The notes under the pieces are model-generated. The model did no database searches. It saw only the letters and a list, made by a program, of their open reading frames with translations, and was not told the DNA's origin. 46,014 nt of DNA, from contig NZ_CASFWU010000026.1 in NCBI RefSeq assembly GCF_949298305.1, positions 1-46,014 of the forward strand, read 5' to 3'. The stretch's first letter is position 1, and every line of letters begins with the position of its first letter. Below are positions 1 to 6,851 of the stretch, piece after piece. This DNA is from an uncultured Bacteroides sp. (GTDB lineage: Bacteria; Bacteroidota; Bacteroidia; Bacteroidales; Bacteroidaceae). The position numbers were made by a program, and so were the translations under genes.

Positions 1-166
1 GATTGTGCAGGTTCGACACGCTCGCCTGCGCAAGCAGAGCCGTAAGGAGCACAACCGGTTCAGCGACTACATGCTGAACTACATCAACCTTGACACGCTG
101 GAGAATGGAAGCTGCTGGCAACCTCTCCTGCTAACATTTAACAATGAAGAACTTGAGCTGAAGTGA
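1..166 (+). CDS. 3' end of a phage structural protein (partial)
   Basis: An open frame enters from the window edge (first full codon at position 2) and ends at TGA 164-166 after 54 codons. The visible tail is basic at first (RLRKQSRKEHNR) and then acidic, ending in NNEELELK. The next gene starts at ATG 166, sharing one base with this stop codon, so the two are translationally coupled parts of one operon. Too little is present to name a family. A phage tail or baseplate role is inferred only from the genes that follow. Confidence 0.7.
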   Translation, partial: IVQVRHARLRKQSRKEHNRFSDYMLNYINLDTLENGSCWQPLLLTFNNEELELK

Positions 167-1659
167 TGGATAATGAATTTGAGAATATAGTACCTTGGAA
201 TGGAGCGAATGACACCGGTAGAGATGTCAGGCTGAAATGGCAGCGAAACTTCGAGCGCATTAAAGCGAACTTCGAGGAAGTACTGGCATTGATTGGCAAA
301 ATTGACATCGAGGAACTTGCGCAGTATTTTATTCGCAAAGACCAGCCGGACACCACCCCACACCAGCTCAATGTCGGCGAATTCATCGACTCACTTATTG
401 CCGGCAAGGGTATCGGCCTGTTCCCCGACGGTCGTGCACAGCTCTCTCGCCTCGAAGTCCGTGACGCATTGGTAGTCATGCGTCTTCTTATCAACGAGAT
501 TCAGGCGATGGCCGGTGACTATTCGTTCTCCGACGTTGGACACATCGAAAAGGTGGAGTCCGTAGAAGAGAATACGTACAAGCTATGGATGGAGAGGCGG
601 ACAGAGTTTGACTTTACGTCGCTGTCCGAGAACGACATCCTGCTGTCCATCATCAACAACCTGCTGACAGGGGGGAAGGATTATTACTCAAGCTGGATGC
701 GTGTGATTAATACCAACACCAACGACAACACGCTGACCGTGGTGCTCTATCCAGACAGTGAGGTGCCGGGCGGAAAGAACTATCCACCTGTGGCCGGGTA
801 CAACGTCACCCGCAGGGGCAACGCTGTGATGCCGGACGAAGGGGCTGTCAACGAGCGGGCGCAGAGCTGGCTGCTCTCCAGCCGCGAGGGGCGAATCATG
901 TTCCTTCAGAATGTGTACAAGCCCATTCTGGAGGATTACAACTATGCGTTGACCATTGGCAAACTGCCCAACCTGAAGGCTCTGGAGCAGCTTCCGGTGA
1001 CGACGGACAACGTGGGCATCGTGGCGCAGACCATCATCGCCGAGCGATTCTACCAATTCGACTACAACGGCGACGTGGTGCCCAACAAGGTAGACCGAGG
1101 TGAGTGGTCGCTGGAGGTGGCACAGGGCGAGCAGCCCTACCGCAATGTGCAGCATGAGCGGCTGACGGAGGCCGGAACGACCTACACCCTGCTGGAGCAG
1201 CACACGGTGTACCACTATGGCTGCAAATGGGGATGCCTGGTTGACAAGACGCAGCTGGAGCCTCAGTGGAACTCGCCCGGCTGGGTGCTGCTGGAGGGGG
1301 ACAAGAACTATACCGTGCAGTTCGTCGCTCCGGGTACCGCCAAACGTGGCCGGGTAAATCTGGACATCACCGCCTGGGTACAATACGGCAACCGGGACAT
1401 CACCGAATTACTGTTGGCATCGGCAGGCACAGAGGTGGAGTGGCTGCGTGACAGTGGCAACACACCGTCGGACAACAGCTGGCAGCCTGTCTACGTGGAC
1501 GGCAAGCGGAACGTGATACACATCGACAACTCCGACGAGCACGGAGTAGGTATGAGCTTCGGGTATGAATACGATACAGTAAAGTTCATCTGCCGGGTAA
1601 CGATACCCGTGGGCAGTGGTACTGAAACAATAGAAAACTATGTAGGATTTAGAATGTAA
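166..1659 (+). CDS. phage tail/baseplate-type structural protein, 497 aa
   Basis: A 497-residue protein without signal peptide or membrane segment. I do not recognise a named domain with certainty. The first 160 residues are mainly helical and charged and include a segment typical of connector regions (RLEVRDALVVMRLLINE, about residues 95-111). The rest is rich in beta-forming stretches with many aromatic and polar residues, as in tail-tip and fibre proteins. ATG 166 overlaps the preceding stop (TGATG); a GTG three bases earlier is in frame but less likely to be used. It is followed after 6 bases by another structural gene. Position within an unbroken series ending in the knob-bearing fibre supports a distal tail role; that role is inferred. 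Confidence 0.7.
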   Translation: MDNEFENIVPWNGANDTGRDVRLKWQRNFERIKANFEEVLALIGKIDIEELAQYFIRKDQPDTTPHQLNVGEFIDSLIAGKGIGLFPDGRAQLSRLEVRDALVVMRLLINEIQAMAGDYSFSDVGHIEKVESVEENTYKLWMERRTEFDFTSLSENDILLSIINNLLTGGKDYYSSWMRVINTNTNDNTLTVVLYPDSEVPGGKNYPPVAGYNVTRRGNAVMPDEGAVNERAQSWLLSSREGRIMFLQNVYKPILEDYNYALTIGKLPNLKALEQLPVTTDNVGIVAQTIIAERFYQFDYNGDVVPNKVDRGEWSLEVAQGEQPYRNVQHERLTEAGTTYTLLEQHTVYHYGCKWGCLVDKTQLEPQWNSPGWVLLEGDKNYTVQFVAPGTAKRGRVNLDITAWVQYGNRDITELLLASAGTEVEWLRDSGNTPSDNSWQPVYVDGKRNVIHIDNSDEHGVGMSFGYEYDTVKFICRVTIPVGSGTETIENYVGFRM

Positions 1660-1665
1660 GAGACT

Positions 1666-2859
1666 ATGATAAAGAGCAATCCCCATGATATCCCCGTCAT
1701 CATAGACGGATACAGCTTTAATGCTGACATCGAGGTGTTGGCCGGTAACCCGGTGCAGAACTACAACAAGGACACCGACCAGTATGAGCCTGACCGTTCG
1801 CTGGTGCCTTGCGTACTGATGCCCGTCGTGTCGGTCAGCGACCCGGAGGGGGTGATGGCTGGCGAACAGGTGATAACAGGTGCGGAGTGGTACGAAGGCG
1901 CGCCCAAGGCTGACGGCAGCAACCGCATCAGTACAGGCACAGCCGGATATACCATATCGGCCAGCGGCAAGCCTGCTTACTCGCTCACCGTGACCAAGAA
2001 CATCGACTATGACCACCCGATTGAGCTGTTTGCCGTCTTCTCGTTCACAGACAAACGTCGGAATACGCAGGTCAAGGTGGAACGGAGCATACCCTTCCGG
2101 ACTACGCTGTTCGAGTCCACGAACTATAGTCTGAAGCTGAATCGCGGCAAGGGCTGGTCGCTCAACCCGCTGGAGCAGCCTGACTACACGGAGCCTTGGG
2201 CGCAAAGCATCGTCGCCCAGCTGTACAGCGGCCATGAGGCGGTGGCCGATGCCAACGCCGCCTACTGGTGGCAGGTCAAGAATGTATTCGAGGGTGACAG
2301 CAACTTCCGCGACTTCACAGCCGACGAACTGGAAGCGCATGTCAGTGGGAACCAGTCCAAGACACTCACATTCGATGCCCGTCTGCTGAAGAATGCCGTG
2401 TTCCGTTGCCGGGCTGCTTACTATACAGGTAGCAAGCCATCGGCACCCACTTCCGACGAATTGCAGGCGACCACCGCTTACAAGGTGGAGATGCCTGCCA
2501 CGATGCGGGTTGACATCGTGCAGACACGGGGCATCAAGGTGGCTGCCACGCTGAAGACAGTGGCAGGCTTTGAATGTAGGCTGAGCTACAACAACACCGC
2601 CCTGGCCGAAGGCAAGTACGGCCTGTTCCGCATCAGCTGGTATCTCCGCTCGGGCAAGTCAGGCAGCACCGCCCAATACCTGGGGCTCGGCCGCACGGTC
2701 AGCTTCACGCCGGCTGATTTCGGCCTCGATGTCAACTACCCGGTCTACTGCTATGCCGAAGTGTCGCTCTATGACCGCTTCCAGTGCGTGACAGACAGCA
2801 GCGGCAAGTATCTGACGGACACAGCCGGCAAGCTGATTATTAATCCGAAATTCGTATAA
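1666..2859 (+). CDS. phage tail-associated beta-rich protein, 397 aa
   Basis: Predicted beta-sandwich-rich structural protein of unknown family. Near the N-terminus (about residues 29-43) it carries PVQNYNKDTDQYEPD. A closely similar motif, PLVQRYNKGTSQFVPD, occurs at the same place in the protein encoded at 3171-4241, so the two appear to be paralogues. Several repeated strand-turn segments of about 90 residues resemble Ig-like or baseplate decoration domains. It starts 6 bases after the preceding gene and is followed after 16 bases by a small ORF, giving a compact late operon. A tail or baseplate role is inferred from context. Confidence 0.68.
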   Translation: MIKSNPHDIPVIIDGYSFNADIEVLAGNPVQNYNKDTDQYEPDRSLVPCVLMPVVSVSDPEGVMAGEQVITGAEWYEGAPKADGSNRISTGTAGYTISASGKPAYSLTVTKNIDYDHPIELFAVFSFTDKRRNTQVKVERSIPFRTTLFESTNYSLKLNRGKGWSLNPLEQPDYTEPWAQSIVAQLYSGHEAVADANAAYWWQVKNVFEGDSNFRDFTADELEAHVSGNQSKTLTFDARLLKNAVFRCRAAYYTGSKPSAPTSDELQATTAYKVEMPATMRVDIVQTRGIKVAATLKTVAGFECRLSYNNTALAEGKYGLFRISWYLRSGKSGSTAQYLGLGRTVSFTPADFGLDVNYPVYCYAEVSLYDRFQCVTDSSGKYLTDTAGKLIINPKFV

Positions 2860-2875
2860 CTCAAAATATCACAGT

Positions 2876-3181
2876 ATGAACTATCTGTTAGTAAAATCAG
2901 AAGACCTCGATGCGCAGGGATATCCCTACCAGTATGCTGAGCGCATACCCGACGGACGGGTGATACTGCCTGTCAGTGCCCTGAAGGTATTGAGCAATTT
3001 CACGCCCGAGGTGCTCGACGAAGAGTCGCTCAAGGCTCTCATTCGTCAGCAGCGTGAGCAACAGGCTGAGCAACAGCCGACCGAAGAAGAGGTGGCTGTA
3101 GACGAAGGATTCAGCGTGATGCCACCGCAAGAAGAAACCACTGACCAAGTAGAAGAAGGAGGAACAGACAATGAAAGTTGA
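2876..3181 (+). CDS. small acidic phage protein, 101 aa
   Basis: A 101-residue protein. The first half is compact (MNYLLVKSEDLDAQGYPYQYAE and a VILPVSALKVLSNF stretch). The second half is a Gln/Glu-rich helix (KALIRQQREQQAEQQP) followed by a very acidic, probably disordered tail. Its last 11 bases overlap the start of the next gene (ATG 3171), so the two are coupled. The size, the charge pattern and the position between two paralogous tail genes fit a small assembly factor or chaperone for tail proteins, but no family is recognised and that idea is only inference. Confidence 0.65.
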   Translation: MNYLLVKSEDLDAQGYPYQYAERIPDGRVILPVSALKVLSNFTPEVLDEESLKALIRQQREQQAEQQPTEEEVAVDEGFSVMPPQEETTDQVEEGGTDNES

Positions 3182-4241
3182 AAGCGTATTCTCATTGACC
3201 GCCACACTGGACGGTACCACCATCAATGGTACGCTGCGTGTGGATGGCACACCCTTGGTGCAGCGATATAACAAAGGTACCTCGCAATTCGTGCCCGACT
3301 TTGAAACCCTGGCCGAGAACAACCGCCCCACGGTGGTCGTCATCCTGCGTGACAGTACGGACGGCAGTGTCATTGTGCCGCAGACCATCGAGTTCCGTTA
3401 CAACGACCTGCTGCTGACATTTGGCAGCGACGGCCTGTCGACCAACAGCACCTTGGTTGGATATTTCAAGAAGATAGACAACTATTCTGCCAATGTGGGC
3501 GGCTCCACCTATCAGCTGCCTGCCCTGCGGGTGATGAAGAACCTGGTACCCGTAAGCGGGTACGACAATGACCGTATCAGCGTGTCTGGTACCGTCGAAG
3601 TGGGCGGAAGCTCGATACCCTTCTCCGAGTTAAGCAAAGAAGTGGTGATTCAGGAGTCTACAGGAAATCAGTACGACGTTGTCATCACCAACACCAAGGG
3701 CAGCCAGTTCACCGCCACAGGTGAGAGCCTGACCGAGACCGCCCGCATCTTCAAGGATGGCGTGGAGGTGACAGACTACAGCGGATTCACGTTCCAGTGG
3801 GTCAAGATGTTGGGTACTGGAGATACCAACTGGGGCACTGCCCGTACACAGGTCGTTAGCACCAGCGACGTGGACAACGTGCTGAAGCTGCGATGCGACG
3901 TGATGCTGGACGGCTCGAAGGTGGCAAGCGGCTACGACGAGGTGACCGACTTCTCCGACCCGTATTATCTTAATTTCAAGATAACGGGCATCACCGGCAC
4001 CCGTGTCCGCAAGGGCGAGACGGCCACCATCACACCCGTGGCTGTCAAGCGAAGCACAGGAGAGGAGAATGCAAGCCTTATCACCAGTTGGGCTTTCTCG
4101 ATTAAGGATAATGAAGGTGCCGCCTTTACCCTGACCGGTAAAAGCGGTGCAACGTTCAACGCTGCCAATTGCCAGGTGACTTATGAAGATATGGTACGCG
4201 CTAAAATGGGTCTGTCAGGCTCTGTCAGCGGAACTGCGTAA
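3171..4241 (+). CDS. phage tail-associated beta-rich protein, 356 aa, paralogue of the 1666-2859 product
   Basis: Residues 18-45 contain INGTLRVDGTPLVQRYNK followed by TSQFVPD, matching the N-terminal motif of the 397-aa protein upstream. The remainder is rich in Gly, Ser, Thr and alternating hydrophobic residues, with repeated segments (for example GTVEVGGSSIPF and ITGTRVRKGETATITPV) typical of Ig-like folds on phage tails. The C-terminus contains a TFNAANCQVTYED segment and ends in SGSVSGTA. No signal peptide or membrane segment. The gene overlaps the preceding ORF by 11 bases and is followed closely by the next structural gene. A structural role is likely; the exact place in the virion is unknown. 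Confidence 0.68.
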   Translation: MKVESVFSLTATLDGTTINGTLRVDGTPLVQRYNKGTSQFVPDFETLAENNRPTVVVILRDSTDGSVIVPQTIEFRYNDLLLTFGSDGLSTNSTLVGYFKKIDNYSANVGGSTYQLPALRVMKNLVPVSGYDNDRISVSGTVEVGGSSIPFSELSKEVVIQESTGNQYDVVITNTKGSQFTATGESLTETARIFKDGVEVTDYSGFTFQWVKMLGTGDTNWGTARTQVVSTSDVDNVLKLRCDVMLDGSKVASGYDEVTDFSDPYYLNFKITGITGTRVRKGETATITPVAVKRSTGEENASLITSWAFSIKDNEGAAFTLTGKSGATFNAANCQVTYEDMVRAKMGLSGSVSGTA

Positions 4242-4257
4242 ATGGAAAGGAGAAGAT

Positions 4258-5442
4258 ATGGTTGTTACAAACACTTTCTACCTGACCGCCGAAAGTTACC
4301 GGCAATGGCTGGAGGCCAACCCGACCGCCGTGTCGGTGGACGCCAACAATGTGCAGAAGTCGCCCCTCGTCATCCGCAGCTGGAGCGGCGAGGGCAGCGA
4401 CAAGACGGCCTATCCCGTCTACCTCACCTTGCAGGTGGAGAGCGTGGCTGGCACGTCCGTCGAGGTGCTCTACACCTACAAGTCGACATCCAAGGTCAGC
4501 GAGTACACCTACACCCTGACGTCAGATAAGTACGCCACGGCCAACCGCATCACCGTATCGGCCTACGACGATGCTGCCCGCACAAAGGCAGTTGGTTCCG
4601 TGCAGCTGAATATATTGGCGGACAATCCTGTGCCTTATCCTCGTTCCGAAGAGTGGAGCACAAGTCTGACATACAAGAACGGCGAGTACCTCAAGCAGGG
4701 GGACGTGCTCTATATGTGGACAAGCCGCGTACCTGGCAACACCACCACCGACCCGAAAACGTGGATTCAGAACAACCCGACATCGAAGCTGTGGTCAGTC
4801 TATCCATACAACACGCTGCTGGCCGGACAGATACTGCTGTTCGAGTTCGCCCTGCTTGGCAAGGCTGTGTTCAAGGACGAGTACATGATGTCGCAGTACG
4901 GACGTGACGCGAACTGGAACCAGGCAAGCGACTACCGGCAATTCGGTACCGACGCCTTCACGCCCAACATCCTCTTCAACTTCCTGACAGGTGCCGGACA
5001 TCTGGCAGCAGGCAACATCTACTGGGACGAAATGGGTGAGATGTACAGAAGAACGATGGGCCGCTTCATCTGGAGAGACATACATGCCGAGGGTATTGAT
5101 GCAGGATTGATTGACGGCGACGATTACAACATAGACTTGAAGCGGGGAACATTCTTGGATATCTCAAGCGGATTAGGTGAAGTCTTCTATGTCGTTCTGC
5201 CTTCTGCTTCTGCATACCCGGGCATCACTATCAGTTTCCGATGGGCATTGCTTACGCGTTCAGGAGCCACTCATCCGATTAAGTGCGCAGATGGAATCTG
5301 GGCGTTGAATAAGGACAGTCAGGAATATGCATTATCGACCACAATCGACGCAGAAGGCAAGTCAGGTAACGCTACCATTCAATCCATGGAAAAAAACGGT
5401 GGATATGAATGGGTGGCAGATAGAGATTTTTCACCGGAGTAA
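4258..5442 (+). CDS. phage tail-fibre/receptor-region protein, 394 aa
   Basis: Start chosen at ATG 4258, preceded by AAAGGAG at good distance. The frame is open further upstream to 4183, but that would overlap the previous gene. The N-terminal 125 residues form a beta-rich head with repeated VSVDANN/SVEVLYTY-like strands. Residues about 130-190 hold an aromatic segment (EWSTSLTYKNGEYLKQGDVL) seen in proteins that cap or join fibres. The middle is helical (GQILLFEFALLGKAVF). The C-terminal part (NIDLKRGTFLDISSGLG onward) is again beta-rich. It is the last gene before the variable fibre, separated by 27 bases, so it may be the constant fibre shaft or the adaptor carrying the variable knob. Function is inferred. 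Confidence 0.65.
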   Translation: MVVTNTFYLTAESYRQWLEANPTAVSVDANNVQKSPLVIRSWSGEGSDKTAYPVYLTLQVESVAGTSVEVLYTYKSTSKVSEYTYTLTSDKYATANRITVSAYDDAARTKAVGSVQLNILADNPVPYPRSEEWSTSLTYKNGEYLKQGDVLYMWTSRVPGNTTTDPKTWIQNNPTSKLWSVYPYNTLLAGQILLFEFALLGKAVFKDEYMMSQYGRDANWNQASDYRQFGTDAFTPNILFNFLTGAGHLAAGNIYWDEMGEMYRRTMGRFIWRDIHAEGIDAGLIDGDDYNIDLKRGTFLDISSGLGEVFYVVLPSASAYPGITISFRWALLTRSGATHPIKCADGIWALNKDSQEYALSTTIDAEGKSGNATIQSMEKNGGYEWVADRDFSPE

Positions 5443-5469
5443 AATCAAAAATATTTAAAACAAATAATT

Positions 5470-5907
5470 ATGGAAAAAGAAACATTGCAATCGGCTCTTG
5501 CTGAGTTCCCGCAAGTGCCAACAGTGAACATCAACAACGTGAAAACCTTCCTCGCAGTAATGGCCGACGGGAGCATCCAGCAGATGTCAAAAGCCGACAT
5601 GGCGTCAGTTCTGGGAGAACTGCTTGGCATGGAAAGTAAAATGTTTACTCAGGCATTATTGTATCGTGGAATTGCAAATTTTGATGACTTTAATAAGGCT
5701 GGTTTTGGTGTTTGGATAATATATGGAAACCAGAATAGCATTCTGAATAGTCCAAACGTTGAAAATTACGGAACTGTATTATGTCTTGGTGATTCATCAT
5801 ATTTTATTGTTCAGATAGCTTTTCCTCGTAACAATAATACGAAAATAACATATAGGTTGAGGAACGATTATTACAACTCAAATTGGACGAACTGGTCTCC
5901 GTTATAA
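5470..5907 (+). CDS. variable tail fibre, expressed form (constant N-terminus plus knob cassette A), 145 aa
   Basis: Residues 1-47 are the constant part, with the stretch FLAVMADGSIQQMSKADMAS that looks like a short trimerising or adaptor segment. At residue 48 the recombination site begins and encodes L-G-E-L. Residues 48-145 are cassette A and contain a pyocin-knob-like domain: YRGIANFDDF, then strands around GTVLCLGDSSYFIVQIAF, and a final NWTNWSPL. Such knobs end phage fibres and bind cell-surface glycans or proteins. Three other knob cassettes lie downstream in alternating orientation, each with the same in-frame junction, and the tyrosine recombinase gene follows. Cassette A is the one joined to a start codon in this assembly. 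Base composition falls sharply toward AT at the junction. Confidence 0.82.
   Translation: MEKETLQSALAEFPQVPTVNINNVKTFLAVMADGSIQQMSKADMASVLGELLGMESKMFTQALLYRGIANFDDFNKAGFGVWIIYGNQNSILNSPNVENYGTVLCLGDSSYFIVQIAFPRNNNTKITYRLRNDYYNSNWTNWSPL
5611..5621 (+). repeat. shufflon site 1 (CTGGGAGAACT)
   Basis: Eleven-base site at the border between the constant fibre N-terminus and cassette A, read in frame as L-G-E-L. With the four bases before it, it forms a perfect dyad AGTTCT-GGG-AGAACT. It is identical to site 2 in inverted orientation. Confidence 0.78.
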
Positions 5908-5910
5908 CTA

Positions 5911-6186
5911 TTATGTTGTTGGAGAATACTTCTTCCAAGAACGCCACGTCACGTAAAAATCTCGGATATACAAAATGTTGTATGAGTCTGATATGTATAT
6001 TTGTGTTATAAAATCATTTCCATATACTAATAACGTACCATATCTGTATGCACCATCTGGCTGGTGAGGTATATCTGATGTTCCTGACACATTATAGTAA
6101 CCTGGTTCTGTTGCGGAATTAAAGTCCGAAACAGTTCCTCTATACATGAAAGGAAAGAGCTTCTGACTGGACATGAGTTCTCCCAG
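5911..6186 (-). CDS. silent fibre 3' cassette B (knob domain, no start region)
   Basis: On the minus strand an open frame runs from the recombination site at 6186 to a stop at 5911-5913. It encodes LGELMSSQKLFPFMYRGTVSDFN, then ATEPGYYNVSG, a GTLLVYGNDFITQIY strand pair and a closing TWRSWKK, which is a textbook pyocin-knob-like pattern. It lacks the 47-residue constant part. The frame stays open upstream to 6333, but that stretch has no domain and crosses the spacer and cassette C. Inversion between sites 1 and 2 would exchange A for B and give a 138-residue fibre. Its stop codon lies 3 bases from that of cassette A, so the two cassettes are tail to tail. Confidence 0.78.
   Translation of the reverse strand: MGELMSSQKLFPFMYRGTVSDFNSATEPGYYNVSGTSDIPHQPDGAYRYGTLLVYGNDFITQIYISDSYNILYIRDFYVTWRSWKKYSPTT
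6176..6186 (-). repeat. shufflon site 2 (CTGGGAGAACT, inverted)
   Basis: Exact inverted copy of site 1, at the 5' border of silent cassette B and in the frame that gives L-G-E-L. Recombination with site 1 inverts 5611-6186. Confidence 0.78.
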
Positions 6187-6227
6187 CCAGGCAGAATACA
6201 AGACATAATGTAAGCCTGGTTGGACGG

Positions 6228-6238
6228 CTGGGAGGACT
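6228..6238 (+). repeat. shufflon site 3 (CTGGGAGGACT)
   Basis: Same site with G in place of A at the eighth base, at the 5' border of cassette C, read in frame as L-G-G-L. It matches site 4 exactly in inverted orientation and is a direct repeat of site 1 with one mismatch. Confidence 0.75.
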
Positions 6239-6515
6239 ACTAAGCAGCCTAAAGCTATACCCGTATATGTATAGAGGCATAGCAGGTGATATGAATAATA
6301 TATTAGAAGTCGGATATTATTCATCAGTATCAAACATTACTACAAATTATCCTGATAAAGCTTACACGCATGGTGTATTGGAAGTATTCGGAGGTGGTAA
6401 TTTTATAGCACAGCGATATACACCGCATGCGAATTATTCAGGTAATTTTGGCGAATACACCCGCATTAGATATGATGATAAATGGGGAAGCTGGAGATTT
6501 ATTCCTTATCAATAG
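6228..6515 (+). CDS. silent fibre 3' cassette C (knob domain, no start region)
   Basis: From site 3 the frame reads LGGLLSSLKLYPYMYRGIAG and continues through DMNNILEVGYYSS, HGVLEVFGGGNFIAQRY, TRIRYDDKWGSWRF to a stop at 6513-6515: 95 residues that fit the pyocin-knob-like pattern better than any other cassette here. An internal ATG at 6267 (YMYRG) could be mistaken for a start, but the homology to cassettes A and B begins upstream at the site. It is oriented like the expressed cassette but has no constant region in front of it, so it should be silent here. It can be reached by inversion of 3x4 followed by inversion with site 1. Confidence 0.76.
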   Translation: MGGLLSSLKLYPYMYRGIAGDMNNILEVGYYSSVSNITTNYPDKAYTHGVLEVFGGGNFIAQRYTPHANYSGNFGEYTRIRYDDKWGSWRFIPYQ

Positions 6516-6533
6516 GAGGCTGAGAAGCCTCCT
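6514..6533. terminator. hairpin between cassettes C and D
   Basis: AGGAGGCT and AGCCTCCT are separated by four bases exactly between the two convergent stop codons. No T-run follows directly, so it may act as a weak two-way terminator or simply mark the cassette border. Confidence 0.4.
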
Positions 6534-6792
6534 ACTCCAATAATAACTTTTTCCACACTCTCCACGATGAATCTGAACAAGTCCTTAGTTTGAGATTCTC
6601 CATATTAATATTGATATTTATCTGAACAAGATAGCCTTCTTGCATTTTGAATACAATTAAATAAGACCAATCAAGAGCGTTAATTGTGTTAGCTCTTAAG
6701 TAATAGATTCCTGATTCTGTCAATGAATCAGCATCTATTCCGTCTTGAAACCCAAATCTTCCAAATATAGAATTTCTGGCCAGTCCTCCCAG
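6532..6792 (-). CDS. silent fibre 3' cassette D (divergent knob, no start region)
   Basis: On the minus strand the frame begins at site 4 with LGGLARNSIFGRFGFQDG, continues with DADSLTESGIYYLRA, a YLIVFKMQEGYLVQIN strand pair and ends with SSWRVWKKLLLE at 6532-6534. The order of elements matches the knob cassettes, but the sequence is the most distant of the four and lacks the YRG motif. Open frame also extends 21 bases upstream of the site to an ATG (6813), which might allow weak separate expression, but nothing supports that. It lies tail to tail with cassette C. Inversion between sites 1 and 4 would place it behind the constant fibre N-terminus, giving 133 residues. Confidence 0.72.
   Translation of the reverse strand: MGGLARNSIFGRFGFQDGIDADSLTESGIYYLRANTINALDWSYLIVFKMQEGYLVQINININMENLKLRTCSDSSWRVWKKLLLE
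6782..6792 (-). repeat. shufflon site 4 (CTGGGAGGACT, inverted)
   Basis: Inverted copy of site 3 at the 5' border of cassette D, in frame as L-G-G-L. A CTGGTTG heptamer lies six bases upstream of the core in both sites 3 and 4 and is absent from sites 1 and 2. Confidence 0.75.
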
Positions 6793-6827
6793 GGTGACAA
6801 CCAGCATCCCCATTCCTCACCATTTCC

Positions 6828-6835
6828 TAACTTTG
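6828..6835 (+). promoter_or_regulatory. promoter -7 box (TAACTTTG) for the shufflon recombinase
   Basis: Fits the Bacteroides TAnnTTTG box and lies 16 bases before the recombinase ATG. No clear TTTG -33 element is visible upstream, so expression may be low. It lies outside the invertible DNA, so the recombinase does not depend on cassette order. Confidence 0.5.
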
Positions 6836-6851
6836 CCGCAAACTAACAACT

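Noticed and set aside
6187..6227. An extra mini-cassette between sites 2 and 3
   Set aside because: Only 41 bases, no useful frame in either orientation. It is simply a spacer that could flip by 2x3 recombination.
6267..6515. Independent 82-aa gene starting at ATG 6267
   Set aside because: Homology to the other cassettes begins upstream at the recombination site, and the ATG encodes an internal Met of the YMYRG motif.
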